A DNA stretch of 64,000 nucleotides from Leuctra nigra (taxonomy: Eukaryota > Arthropoda > Insecta > Plecoptera > Leuctridae): the NCBI GenBank assembly GCA_934045905.1, contig OW203767.1, forward strand, positions 11,659,073-11,723,072, read 5' to 3'. The notes below the pieces were generated by a model that searched no databases, was not told the DNA's origin, and saw nothing but the letters and a program-made list of their open reading frames with translations. How positions within the stretch are numbered: the first letter of the stretch is position 1; each line of letters opens with the position of its first letter. The position numbers were made by a program, and so were the translations under genes. Positions 33,701 through 47,720 of the stretch are shown here, one piece after another.

Positions 33701-36700
33701 ATCGACAAAAAAATTGATCTTCATTTAAGCGTAAAAATTGCACGATTTTTCTTGACCGCCATAAGCTAACATTAGGAGACATATGGGTTTATCTCAAAAA
33801 CTAGTTCACGATGCTGGTTTTTTGGGGCCATGTTCTGGTGTAGAATGAAATTGTCTATAAGAATGCAAAGTTACAGCGAATTCTATCGAAGTAGGGTTTG
33901 GTTACGCTCTTCCCCCCTTAATTAAGTCTGTCAAAAGTAATTATGATAATATTTTTACTTATTGGAAAAGGTACCATTTCAATGTGTATCCTTAATATGC
34001 AAGTTATTTCATTCTGAAGTCAAGCACAATGAAAATGTATGTATGAAAAATGAATTATTGAAAGATCATGTTGATTTGGAATAAACCATTCGTATTGCAT
34101 ATTTGTTTGAAAACTTGCATTCTTCTTTTCTAGATCCGATGCGGATATTATAAAGGAGTTTAGGAAGTGGTGTTTGATGGAGCGAGATGGCGAGCAGTGG
34201 AAATTACATGATAGAACCTCGTTTCCTGTTCGCAATGCAACATTTGCGTGATTCGATCGGAATCAGTGGAAATTATACTTTACTTTGAGTTGAAAACATT
34301 TTTTACGCATTCCACTCCAACGTGCATTCCTGGGCTATTTACTACGTAGAAAGGCGTAGCAGAACATTTTAACAAATCACGAAGAGAAAAACGAAACGAT
34401 TTATGTTAAATCGAATACCGAGAGTGCTAATATAAATTATACATTTTGAATCTAACCAATATCGCTGCCAGTCGAATAAATTTACACCAGGATTTTTTTT
34501 ATCATCAAACTAATAACATAATCTGTACAACGATAGAATGGGAAATAAATCCACGTAAAAAAATATTTAAAAAATGCTCAAACAATATGATTTACCTGAT
34601 TTAAAATTGACCTTCGATCTTAAAACTCGTAAAAACGCATACATTTCTCATTAAATTGAGCCTTTTTATGGATTTTATTCCCCTTCTCTCGTAGATTCTC
34701 GATTCGTACGGAATTTTTACTAATTTGATATATTGTGTCATATTAAGTCTTCTAGAGTTATAAAACTTTTTAGCCTAACGAACCTCCAAAAAGAAATTAT
34801 AATTTGAAAGATGTTTGTGTAAATTAGCCTGATAACCGATACCTGTAGGTGCCAGCTTCTCGGACAAAACTGTCTAATTGCATACTTAATAGGTCAATAA
34901 AATGGTAACTAAATTCTTTGAATGACGATATCATAATTCCGCTCACCAAGAATTGATTACTTCCACCGGAACATAGGAAGTAGCATCCAGCGACTCTGGT
35001 CAATTGAAGTCAAGGTTTCACGATGTGAGGTCAAAAGAAGAGTTCAACGCATGCGCATTCGTGTCAAGTTGAAGAGACTCGTGGAGTTATTATTGTTTTC
35101 TTGGTAATTTTCAAACAACTTAGCATAAACATCGCATGTCTTGCTCTTCCGAAATTACGATTGTGTGTCCTTTTAAGCTTTGAATTAATTAGATATTTTA
35201 GTTTGATATATCTTTCCACATTGTTAGCAAATCGGATGACAGCCTAGACTGAACTTTCTGTGATTATTAATTGCATGACATTAGTTTATAAGTAAACAAT
35301 ATAAACAATGAACAAGATAAACAATGATAAGACCTCGATGGAAAAATTTATAAAAACCAGAGAACAACGATTTAAAAAAAATGTTTTCCACTTGCTTAAA
35401 AATTATGAACTAATTTTACCTACTATCTGGTAGCATCATTCTTGTTTTTACACTCCTTAAAATTAGTTTATAATTTAATTTAAAATCGTCTGGTCATGAA
35501 ACAGGAAGGACACTATTTAGTAACTCAAAGATAGTAAACATCATTACCATTCTCTGACACCGAAACACTAAACAGGTGCTTGATTGAACAATATTCTATT
35601 TACAAAATCACGCCTGTCATTCATTAAATACCCACTCAGTTCACTAAACCTACCGGAGAAGGAAAAAAAACTCGAGAAAGTTTTCCGTTCCATATGGCCT
35701 TACATGCAAAACACAACTAGGAAACGTAAATACCATTTAAATAGTAAGATTAGTTTTATTGATGTACCTATATTAAAGATATCCCGCAGTTTTGTAACAC
35801 GCTCCGCTTCTAGTTTCCGTCATATTCTTAACTCCGCTAAATTACTCTGCTATTATAATTATACAGACTGGCGTCGAGAGCGCATGCTCCATGGGATTTA
35901 CGAATAAAAATACACATGATTCCAGGTACTAACGGATGATCGGAAGATATGTAGCGAAATCGTGGATATCCAAACAGATGTTCTATAGAAAACACGGTAT
36001 TCGATGACTAGCAACACTTTTAAACAAATTAAACGGTAATTGGTATTACTGAAATAAAAAAATACCTTTACGAAAATGGAAAGTGGAAAATAAAAGTTTT
36101 CGTGAATTAGACAAAAGAAAGTAAAAAAAGTTTGGTGTTAATTGTACTAAATTGTTTTACGTATGGAGTCAGCTGGTTGATAGGAAGAAATAGCCGAAAT
36201 GTTTGACATGACGTTCACTTTTCCTCGATCAAGATACCAAAATCTCCATATGTCTTATGGAGGGAATCTTCCTAGAAGATAATGCATATCCGGTAGTAAA
36301 CGTTTATAAGTTTTTGTTAATTTAAATCATGAAATTATATAGTGGCTGTTATCTTTCAAGTATACCTGTGTTTAAGTATCGATAAAATTCGAACGAAGCT
36401 ATGTTTCGTCACTGACGAGGAAGTCTTGTGAAAAACATAATTCCTCTGCGAATGGCCGGATTATAAATTAGTAAAACATTCCATCGGAGGTTCTTAACCA
36501 TCCTATATAATCTGATTTCTTACGCACGAGCTAGCTTTTATTTTGTGAATTGATTATGTCTTTTAGAGAAACACGCTGACTGGCTTTGAGTATTTAAACC
36601 GAAACCACAGCCTTGTCGATATATACGTGAAACTCGCCTCTGCACCACAGCCTTCTTCATGCATCGGAGCCGTTGACCTGGTCGAAAAGCTCGAACTTTT

Positions 36701-37812
36701 GCGCCTTCTTGATAGCGGTGTTAACTACATTGGATACATCCTCGTTAAATATTTAATTCGACAAAATCACTTCGATAAACATGATTCACCATAAGGTATT
36801 TAAAAAGATATAACTGTTAATTTGACTAATCTCTCTGGTTATTACTGACAAGGTTATTTCTTAATGCGAGCGGCAGTTGAATAAAAGATGGGAAAAATAA
36901 ATTTATATCCCTGTAATAAAAGAGGTAATGATAAACGCATGAATAGATCTAAAACGGTCCTTTTTACAAGTCGCCATTACGTGTTCATCCCTGCAAAATG
37001 ACTTACTTACGTGACTTAAATGAATTATTTCACTCAACATTAAAATTAATTCTGATGCAAAGTTTCTCAGTTGTAATTGTTGAATTTATAAAATTACCGT
37101 GGGTCTAGGTTTAACCCAATTATCACAGACGTCGCAATGCGCCATTTTAAGCATAGCTTTTGGTAATATTATAATTTCAGTCCACCAATGGCAAGTGCGT
37201 CACAATTCCTAGTGGAACACCTGAGTAAAAGTGTTAATTTTAATAATTACATGTGTAAACAGGATGACGTCAATGGGATTAATTACGAACTGAATTGACA
37301 CTAATTAGATAATAAACAAAGATGGCTGCCAAACGAAAGGTACATCTGTTATTGAGGTGACAGAAGCCACTTGTTTGTCACTCATTATCACCTTCATGCA
37401 CCATACGTAGGTCGCTTTTTAGAAAAGTAATACGCAAATTAAACAAAGCTAGTTGAAAGTAGTATTTTATTTGCAGCAATGAACGTCGTCGTTCCACCAT
37501 TTCAAAATATTTTTCTCCACTCTTTAAAATTGATGTGCTCTTAAATATGTATCGTATTAGCATTTTGATGTTGGTTACACCCACTAGATGTTTCACTAGG
37601 TATGCTAAAAGAAAAACCTGTAGGAAGGGCGTAAACTAGAATACGAAATTGTCTCACCCATCTACAAAGAATACAGAACTTTTCTACTTGTAAGTTACTC
37701 CACTTAGTTTTAACATCACACTAATGAACAAAATAATCTAGGTTAGGTGCGAAAATTAATAATAAATCACTACGTAAAACCACAGAAGACCTTGAGAAAT
37801 TAAAATAATTAC
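30705..37812. other. intronic gene-poor stretch
   Basis: Mostly AT-rich DNA with short frames. A YY1-like AAGATGGCTGCC at 37320 opens an ATG frame of six codons before a GTACAT donor-like site. No exon, RNA gene or transposon ends could be supported. Confidence 0.45.
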
Positions 37813-37995
37813 CATGACTTTCATAAGTCATGTGAAAATGAAGAGAATCTCTCAAATATTCTCCACCTTCTGGTTTGTATAGGTGTTTGTTCGTGCCTCC
37901 TTGGCATTCAAATGGTGTGAACCATTTGGCGCCGACATTGCCAACACCTCCATGACTTGTAATCTGACATTTGAAGGGCACAGCCCTGACAGGTG
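37813..37995 (-). CDS. candidate internal exon, symmetric phase 1-1, 61 codons
   Basis: On the minus strand a strong acceptor (ctccttcgactgcag) precedes 37995 and a donor-like CATG/GTAATT follows 37813. The 183-base exon is open in a single sensible frame, and both borders fall in phase 1, the pattern typical of shuffled extracellular modules. The peptide has two cysteines (PFKCQITSHGGVGN, TPFECQGGTNKHLY) and then a PEGGEYLRDSLHFHMTYESH segment. It looks like a secreted or ectodomain piece, but I do not recognise the family. The enclosing frame runs to ATG 38026 and stop 37721 and could instead be read unspliced as 101 residues. It lies inside the inferred intron of the PTB gene on the same strand. 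Confidence 0.4.
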
Positions 37996-38029
37996 CTGCA
38001 GTCGAAGGAGAATTTGTCACCCACATTTA

Positions 38030-41000
38030 GCTACTTTCTTGGCTTTGATTATGCATTGGACATTTATAACCTTCATTGGTCAAAACTGGTCGGTTGGTAA
38101 TGTTTCAAGTTTTTGCATAGCTGTCTGGACATACTTGATTTTACGGGATTTAAATGTGTGTCAATAATAAGTTGCAGCAAACTTTTCTGATACAGCTCGA
38201 AATCTGAATTACGAAAAGAAAAAGACTTGAGATGAAAAGATATAAAAAATTGATATTTTACATACTTTTCCGTCATAGTAAAAAGCAGATTTTAGATGAA
38301 TCTGTATAAAGTTGTTCATGTTTTACGCCTTCTCGGGTAGAATAACTGATTTCAAGAAAATGGAAATTCGGTAAATTTTATTCAGGCTGTTTGTCATTTT
38401 GAGAAAACTCATCATTTGCTTCCAAAATATCTACTTTATGCACTACTCTCCAATGCGCACCAACCGCTCTTCTAGTAGAGTAAAATATGTACCTAAATTT
38501 CTACTTGGCGCCACATTTGCATAAATAGAAGCATATCTCTATCTTTCTAATTCACCTTCTAATTCATCTCTTTAAAACAACATTTTTTAATTCCCCGTCA
38601 CTTATCACATCAAAAATATCGTGCAGTAAAAAATCTCTCCTCAAAACGACTCCACCTCAACTGAACTAGACCTTGATTATTCTTTTCACCTGCAATTCAA
38701 ATTCATTCCATCATAACTCTTCAACGAACAACTCAACAAACTCTAATCTAAGTTGCGTGTACATTAATTACACCATAAACGCACCAAATCCGCATTGCGC
38801 ATAACAGCATTGCACACAGAGATTTTAAACTTTGATAACTATTTTGATTAGCTACTTGTTAGAAGGCCAAAGACATCACGACTGTCTGTGTAAGGTGAAA
38901 GGAGGATCCACTTTTATGAGAGGATTTGAACAAATCAAAGGATCATACTTGAGGTAGGAGATGAAGCCAAGAGCAATGCGTGCAGACAGAAGTAGAACGA
39001 GGGATTGATGGCACCTTGATGAATCTGTACAAGGTAGTGAGGAGGTTATCTTTTCTATATTACACTAACTAACGAGGTGTAATGTTTCTAATCACGCTTC
39101 CCTCGAAATTAAGTTTCTTTTCACCTTTGTATACATTTTGTTTTAGCAATGGAGAAAACTAGTGAGAAGATTCATTCTTTAAATTTTTAATTTTAAATGA
39201 TTGTTTTCATCACTTCTATACATTTAAATCCGAACTTATAATCCCAATCAATATCAGAATTTGAATATATTTTTCTAGAAATCGAATCTCTAGCAAAAAA
39301 GATTACGTAGATTTAGCCTGTGCATGTTGTGTACCCAATGTTAATTTAGTTTATATGGCATTTCTTGTGAAAACAGTGGTTGATACCTATTTTCGTACAT
39401 TTTTTACTGTCACTTATAAATAGTTTCATATCGTGATATCAAAATATTCAAGCCAGAGGAAATTACTGGAAGTTATTGAAGATAAATAAAACCTCAAAAA
39501 GAAGTTTGTCCTCAGTTTTACTTCCTTCAATTACAAATCATAAAAGTTACCAAATCAAAAGATAAAACATTATAAAATCCGTATAAACGAAGCACAATTT
39601 AAATTTTACTCAACTCATTAAAGCAAGGTTTCAGCTTCTCAACTAAAGCGTCCGATTAGGTCTGTTAACATGCTCGCTAGCGCCCCGTGTGATGAAGTTT
39701 GGGCGCACGCAACGGGCCAGGCACAGAGGTGATACCGTGCAAGACGTTTAGCACGCACCATGGGACACTGTATGCTAATCATGTGGCGGAGACGTCACGG
39801 GAATATGCGACGAAATTCAAACTATTTCAGTCAACTTCTCGTGTTCCACGTTGAGAAATGGGGGGATGGAGTTGGTGACATTTTTTATTTAAATTATGTC
39901 AAATTCAACATCTTTTCTCTTTCTATTGTACAGCTCGTGCGGGCAAAGAATATGTTAATTTCTTTGAATAATAAATAATTCATTTTTAAAGTGTAGGTAT
40001 ATTTCAAAACGATTTATTGTATAAAAATACAATTGTATAAATATGTATGATATTTAAATATATATTAACACATATTTTATATTCTTCGTATACTTGCCCA
40101 TGAGCAACTATTGTAAATTTTAATTACGGAATATTTAATTCAAAAGTCTTAAAAACCTAAAAACTAAGAAAACTGTGTTAATATTCTAGAATAGAACCGT
40201 ATAGTCAGTGACCAGGTTATTATAACACCTGTAGCACACAGCCGAGTAACATTAAAATGCCGCAATAAGTTATCAAGTAGCAAATCAGTTCACAGTTTGC
40301 GCGTTTTGTCGGAATCGGTTTGTATGTATTATCAGGTCCGATAGCTTCCTCAGTTGTCCATAAGTGCAGAGCAAGGAGAATGGACTACTTATGCCACCAG
40401 TCACAATGCATGGCAAACGTACAACAATGCATATAATTGCTTTATTACTGGCGATGGCTTAAATGAAATGTGTATTTTAAACAGAAAACGGGATTTAATG
40501 ATATCACACTATGTGAAAGAAGACGTCAATGGAAACATATTACCAAGAATTCGAAGATGATTATGAGTTCATAAATATTGATATCATTACTAATTCTATT
40601 GTGCCATGTGAATTCATGATGCTCAAACTACATTTTCTGCTGTTTTTTCTTTTAGTGAACTACTTGACTCGAGTAATTATTACTGTTCTTACGATTATTG
40701 AATCTTATTATTCTATAGAAGATAAATGGATTTTCGATAAACAAATTTACCTCCCTCGTTGTTTGCTAACTCTCAATGCAATTCTTTGCAAAAGGGTATA
40801 AAATTGCATTTATCTTTCAATAAAGTAATTGTTTTAAATCTAATGGTTCTGTCGTTTCGTCCGTATAATTAGTTTTAGTTTTAGAAATACCACACAAAAA
40901 ATCCCTTGGAACTAAATTATCCATTTCCGCCCTATTCCCAACCACAATAGTATTTTTTATATTTTGGGTAAAAATGTGAATTTCTCAACCACGTAATCTC

Positions 41001-43560
41001 CATCGTTTCGACTGTCATGCAATACAACCTCCCTGATCCACAAAAACCAAAATGCATTCACATTATTAATTCATAAAGAATAATCACTTAGGACCAAGCT
41101 CACAAAAAAATCTCGCTTCTATGCAACTGTAATTTAATGACCAGAATAAAAATGCATCAAGAGTTATTTTTTGGTTGTATTCTGCTTGCTGTATCGCGGC
41201 AGCCTATACTTGTTGCACCGTCTCTTGCGACTTGGAAAGTGGGTCACACTGTGTAGCAGAAGACTCGAGCTCGAAACCGGAACGTGGCACACCGGAAACC
41301 GTCAGGTCCAACACACATTACTACATCGCTCGCAATGACTTAGAATACATATGATCCGGCTCGCGCGCAAAATTAGAAGACTTATTTATGACATATGACT
41401 GGGTGTTACCGTGATCTTCGAGTGTGTAGGTGAAATTTGTGTAAAATATAATGATGCGATTGGCAAGAATTTAGAACGCCAAACTCATGTGGTAAAATTT
41501 TATAACTCATCATAATGAGTGGGAAGAACCAGAGTTTAGAAACTAACCTAGAGCGATTTTAATAATATGACAGAATATCATATTTTCTATGCTAGGTATT
41601 TAATTATTTGGGTTGTTTTTTATGTCCCAGGATATTTAATTATTATATAATGGATCTTCAATAAATTATTTTCATGTGTATTACTACTAAAAGCCAATTA
41701 TACAAACTTTGAACAAAATTATTCAATTGGCTGGAGATCTAATTCAAGACATCATTTAATAAAGAAAATCAAGCAAAACGACAATAATGAATTGTATAAA
41801 TTGAAGTAAAGTAGAAGTTGAAAACAACAGACTTGAACAATTCGGTCAAAACATGTTTATGAGTTCTAAAGGTTTGATCCGAGTAATTCTTCGTCTAGAC
41901 TTGACTCGTTGCAAGGTGTATCTTTGTTTCTCCCTCCTGATTGTAAAACCCAGCTCTCGAAGGAAACTCTTCTTCCGACTGACGCAACGGCGGTAGACGC
42001 ATCACGATTCCATTCAACACAGAAACAATAGAAACTTGAGGCTAAACGCTGCGTTCCACAACACTGTGATGACTCATTCGCGTAATATATTCAAGCAGAG
42101 AACTTTCGGAAATAATACTATTAATGTGATTGCGTCATATTTGACAGTGGATTCACCAGATTGTTTGTATTGGATTATATGCATAATCATAAATATTAAT
42201 GATAATGATGATTGTAACAACATATGGTAGATTGGAAAGTAATGTTACTTTCCCTAAATCTCTTTACGAGTTTATTTTTGATAACGCTTTTTATACTAAA
42301 TATAAGTGCACCCGTTACGTTTTAATTAAAATTTAAGATAGAAAAGTTAACAATCTGCTTTTATCGTATTAATCTAAAGAGAAATTGGCCAAATGTTGGT
42401 CCACTGTGCAAAAAGTAATGTGCATTGTGAAGAATTTTAGCTAGTTTGATACGCGTGTATCTTGAATAATTGTAATAAATTAGGTTACTAAATTATATGC
42501 ATTATTATATTACAGAGAACTTTCCAAAATAAAAAATGTCATATTAAAAGAAGGTAACAATTTATTTGTTGTGTTGGAAATTATATTTTTGTACTGTTTT
42601 TGTTATGGTTAAAAATGTATTTCCCTAATACCTAGTTTACCTACTATGAATCAAAGTTGTTTAGTGGTCATAGACGATATCGTATTTTTTTTTTTATAAA
42701 TAAAAGTTGGTGTAAAAGTTCAAAGTTATATTGCTATTTTAATTAATATAAAGTACCTATGCGTTATGTCAAATGTATGTATATTATTTCATACTTAAAT
42801 AGACGACAGGTATTCGAAAATATTCGCAGATAAAAAATACATCAGTTGTACTGAACACAGTATTTGGCACCATATTAAAAAAAAATTAATAACCTAATTA
42901 GCACAAAATGATTCACTCTAAGTAGACGTTATTTAAATGATGGTAATGAATGCTAAGTGATGCTATGGTAGCCCAATGCTACGCGCAGGCATTGATACTA
43001 GATGAGCATTATATTCTCGTTGCTCTGATTATTCTCGACCAGCAAGCACTTAGCTCTTAGCTGTACCGTTACTTTTGTTCTAGACCTCAGTGGATTAGAA
43101 TATTATTATTCTAATAAAACTTCGTACTACATTTCACACTAGCGAGCAATTCTCCTCGGGTAAACCTTGGATAATTCCGAGTCAGATGAAACAAATTCAC
43201 GTTCGATTTTGTTAAATCTTGAAACTTGCAGATGGTTTGAAAGTATTGGACGTTGTTTTAGGGTGAAGACAAACTATTTGGCATGTACGTATTTTCTGAG
43301 AAATAATGGACCTAGGAGGTAAATTTAAATATTTCCTCAGTTATAAAACTAATTACCGATATTTTAAATGACCTAGTCAATTATTATATCAATTATTATA
43401 TTAATTTTCATGTGGTCCTTCGAAACTTTCCAAAAAATGCAAATTTTATTCATGAGAATATCAAGGATTTTGGAAAGACACTTTTTTGCTAATCGCACTT
43501 ATCCTAATTAAATCGCGTATGAACAATAATAACATTCCTTAAAAAACAAAAATCTCGTTT
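38030..43560. other. intronic gene-poor stretch
   Basis: GC-richer patches occur at about 39660-39830 and 41170-41330, without a convincing coding frame. At 40354-40801 two overlapping plus-strand frames follow an acceptor-like cttcctcag and end 18 bases before AATAAA (40819-40824); the second has a hydrophobic segment (LHFLLFFLLVNYL). I rate that locus at about 0.2 for being a small gene. Confidence 0.45.
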
Positions 43561-43589
43561 CTCTTATTCACGTCTTTTTGTTTCTCGAC

Positions 43590-43760
43590 TCGGTCGGTAA
43601 TTGCAGTCCCGTGCAGCCAGATTTACCGGCAGAGCCGGCGGCAATGAATTCACCTGGATTCCAGCATCCGACAGACAACCTGTAGCTCGTGGACCATGCA
43701 CGGCCCGTCAGATCTCTTCGCGACAGTCGCTCATCACAGATCGAATTGAGATGTTTCATT
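43590..43760. other. GC-rich island, possible exon
   Basis: This patch is clearly GC-richer than its flanks. On the plus strand a T-rich tract and ttgcag acceptor precede 43603, and the frame then reads a well-mixed peptide (SRAARFTGRAGG, FTWIPASDRQPVARG) before becoming AT-rich. On the minus strand two good donors are present (CAG/GTGAAT, CCG/GTAAAT). The strand therefore cannot be decided. It could also be a regulatory element. Confidence 0.3.
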
Positions 43761-43829
43761 TCTTATTCGAGTTTTATGTGTTATCCGAACCCATAATAAA
43801 TGAACATTTATTTCGGCTGTAAATGAGAG

Positions 43830-46800
43830 TTTCTAAAATAATTTATTTGAGTCCATTGCTCTTTAAAATATTTTTACTTCATTCAGGGACTTTCAACATA
43901 GGCCTATAGTAAAATTTCAGCAAAATTATTGTTTATTACCTACCTATTCTTCCTTTCTATTTTCTTATTTTATTGTATGCCGGAGATAAGTTTAGTAAAT
44001 ACCAATTAAAGATGTGTCATCTCCAAATTATATTACTCCAATATTTCGGTAATAAATCTCATTAGTAAATTGGGGAAATACATTTTGTTGATTTCTATCT
44101 GTCCACGAAACATCATCAAATGATTTTATTCATCTTCTCAATTGCTGAGTTTGACAATAATGTTCTTTCTCCTTTCACATCTCTCCGAATGAGACTGAAG
44201 AAGAAAGAGAAAGAACGCGAAGAGAACGAGAGAGAAAGAGATCCCGCATTCTGGGACAAGTCATATCTCCGGGCAGTTCATTCAAGTTGGACCTCACAGC
44301 ATTCGCCACAACCACATCTTCTTGAAACAATCACAACAACTTCCTCCAACAGTGGTAATCCACACGTCTTAGGTAATCCACGCAATATTTTGCAACAACA
44401 TTCATGCAAAATTGAGTCACGTTTGAGGAAAAAACATTTATTTTCGACAAATAGGTTATGAGATATGTGTCATGTTAATAAAATAATCTTTATACCTACT
44501 CGATAATTCAACGTTTATAATCCATAATTTATGAAATACTTATTTAAGTTTACTTAGAAAAAACGTCAAATTATTACTAGTTCATGTGTTTTATATTATT
44601 ATAGGTAAAATTCAGTACGATGCTACACGATTGTATCCATTTTCTAATTTTATGAAAAATTTTGTGGCATTTACAGGCTTTATGACGATTGATAATAAAA
44701 ATGGGTTTGTTTTGTGGAGATTCTCTCTGAGTTTACAGGACTTTTAAGTCCGACCTCCTTATTCTTAGATTTCAATTAGATCCAGGTAAGTTTCTTAAAG
44801 TATTTCTTCCTTTCTATTTTTTAAACGCGATGACTTTCAATATCTGCTCTGGCTCCAAATATCTTGCATTCTATGACTTAATTACCAATTGATTATTCAA
44901 TTCATGCAATTGTTTTTTCCCAATGTCGGCTGTCAGCAAAAACTCTCGCGTGTTAAAAAATATAAAAGTCATTATCTTTTTCAACATAATTTTGTCCAAT
45001 GAGTAAGTCACTGTGTTTGATCATGGCCCGAAGTGGAATTAATCGCGCTTGCATGCCAGTTTATTGATTTATTCATCTCTCTTGCCCTCCAGTTTGCTAG
45101 AGGGCTCGTTATACTGGCCTCCATTAAATTCACAAGAAATTCACTTATAGTTTACATTTTACAGTTTATATATCGGTACACATGGTGCCTCCGGTTGAGG
45201 TAATTTCAAGGGTACGGCGCCAAAATATATTCGAGAAATTCAACTGTATTTTACATTTATAATGTATGGATGTGAACCATAACCTAAAGCGAAACACTTT
45301 TGCTGTACATTTTGATTCGTAATATTTTAGTTTGTTGTAGATTGGGTACATTTATAATCATACATTTGAAGAGAAAACATCCGAATTGAAATTATACTTG
45401 ATCTTCAAATCTGATCTAAAATACAGAGCAGGAGTTGTATGATTTTCAATTGAGATGTGATCATTGCTAAAGGTGGATACGGCTGATCACTGAGGCAGTA
45501 ACCAAATTACATTTTGTAGGCCAAACATTGCAATATCAGAAACTATTCGCAAAATTTCAAGTCCCCAAAATTACCTGCGTCATGCGAATAGCCAGTCAAC
45601 TAAGACAATCATCATGTCAAATAATTTGCATCCGTTTGTCTTACTTATGATGTCAAAATTCGCAACAAATTTGTGTTCTCTTACTTTTAAATTAAAATGA
45701 TAAATTGTGCAAGGAGCAAACTTTCACGAAATTTCTAAAAATGAATACAGATCAACAGGACAATAAAAACAATTGATTGATTTGAAGAATAAATGGAGTG
45801 ATCAACATTTTACTTACAGAAGTTAAAACTCGGCTCTTAATCTTCAGTTTGATTAAAATAATTGGCCCGTGTACTTCAGGGTTTAACATTGTAATGTAAC
45901 GGCTCTAAATGTCCCCTCACCCCACCCCAATAATTGTGTCCAAAAGTGTTAAAGGATTACAGGAATTAGACTCGACAACAAATCGGTGTCTTTATCGGGT
46001 CGTCCTAGCGGTCACCTGACCTGAAAATTAGCCTAACCAAACATGTGATTAAATTGGTGTTTTTCTCGGAAATAAAATCGAACTCGTTCGCTTTTGTCGC
46101 AAATGATAGAGTCCTGATCGCGATTCCCTCGCTTGTCAGCGACTGTCACATGTCTGTCACCGACTAACGAGCTCATTCAACTAACAAGATCCAAGCGTAT
46201 GCAAGGAAATTACAATGTAAACTCGCTCAACAGCTTCTTCCGCATTTGGGCGATTTTCAAACGGTCAACTGCAGGTTTTGTGCAAAGAAATCGATTAGAT
46301 TTTTAACAATGGCAATGATTTACAGCAATCACAAAAGGAGTGAGTAAAAGAGGTTAAACTGCCGCGACGACAGTAAAATATCAATAAAACTAGACAACAG
46401 AATCGTAACAGAATAATACAATTTCAATCTAGAAGTGTATCAAAGCTGTATATCTTGTCTCTATTCTTACTTCTACCTTTGTGGATCAATAATAGCATTA
46501 TTATTAATAGATTTCAGTTAATAATAGCACCAGGTGCGTGTTTAAATTCCTACTGAAGTTTGCAGAAGCTTTGCTAAATGTTTGTGTAATCTTCTTGGTG
46601 GAGGTGCCGGGTTCGGAAAGCTCGGAAAATAGAAAGGGAAACACGATGAATAATTGATCGATTAGAGAAGAGAACAACTGATTGGCAACGAACATTTTGA
46701 AGGTGAATAAATGTTTTCTTTTTTCTTGGCGATGGTATAATTTACAGCAAATTTCATACATTGAAATTGAATTTGCCAAATGTATGTATAATATTTTTTA

Positions 46801-46834
46801 TTAAAAAATACTGTTCAAAAATTCATTGAGCGAG
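43830..46834. other. intronic gene-poor stretch
   Basis: A 113-codon plus-strand frame at 44120-44461 contains a charged KKKEKEREENERERD run followed by a Ser/Thr/His-rich segment with donor-like AGTG/GTAATC and TTAG/GTAATC sites. It is weakly coding-like and partly low-complexity. Nothing else could be supported. Confidence 0.4.
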
Positions 46835-47720
46835 CGTAGCGAGCGTCACCACGGTACTCTTATGGCACTTTCTCTGTGTGTTTTTTTTTTTTTTTTTGCC
46901 TGCACTGCCCAGGTCAAACCGCACAACCAATCGATCTGAAATTTTGTACACATACTAACGTAATCTATGCGATCCCTGGGATCTTTTCTGAACGAGATCC
47001 TGTGATTGGTTCAAATTTTATAATAATTATCTTTCGATTGGTTGGTTCGATCAATTTGAAATTTAGCAAAGTCATTGCAACCAACATTGTACCCAATCAA
47101 AAAAAAATTCAGCCAAATCCTCCAATTGGTTCAAATTTGAAACCATTTTTTCTGTGATTTTTGAAATTTAAACTGGAACCGATTGACCGACCAACTAAAA
47201 ACTTCGCATGGTCATTGGTACCAACATTTAAGGTATTTTTGCCAATTTTCACTCTAATCTGTCGTTATTTTCAAAAGTTTTTGTCATTTTAGGGACATTT
47301 TGCGTGTTGGCTGTCAAATTCACGGCGACTTCGAATCTACAAGGCAAGGTAGTTAGAGCAGAAAGTTTTAAACGATATGAAACTAATAATGACCGTTCAA
47401 CAGATTGATCTGATATTGTGTACACACACTACATATCATATCATATGGGTGGTCCCAGGTATATTTTTTGAACGAAATCCTGTGATTTTTTAAAATTAAC
47501 AAGGAACCGTTCAATCATAAAGGTTTAATCGATCAACTTAAAACTTAGCAAGGATTGGCACCAATATTTTTCATTTGTATACTTAATTTAAAACGGCCTA
47601 TAGCCACACCACCATTTGACCTATCAAATGGTCTTCGATTAATCTGATCAATCAAACTCATATTTTGCATGGTCGTTCAGACCAACATTGTCTCTTATTT
47701 TACAAATTTTCAGCCCTAAA
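46835..47720 (+). repeat. dispersed repeat, CGATTGATCTGAAATTT-type (copy 2, long)
   Basis: It begins with GAGCGAGCGTAGCGAGCG and a CACCACGGTACTCTTA segment, also seen near 1801-1815. It then alternates several times between a CAA/ACCGATTGATCTGAAATTTT-like block, a GATCCTGTGATT phrase and a GCATGGTCATTGGTACCAACATT-like block, each shown here only in part. Internal copies near 46925, 47165, 47390, 47510 and 47640 suggest the unit expanded by tandem duplication. No long frame is present. Confidence 0.7.

Noticed and set aside
37721..38026. Unspliced 101-residue gene instead of an exon
   Set aside because: Codon use turns AT-rich after 37813, where a donor-like site occurs, and the ATG lies before a strong acceptor; the exon reading explains both ends better.
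44120..44461. 113-codon ORF with a KKKEKEREENERERD run
   Set aside because: The charged run is a GA-rich low-complexity stretch and the tail reads like AT-rich noncoding DNA. Kept only as a note in the gap entry.
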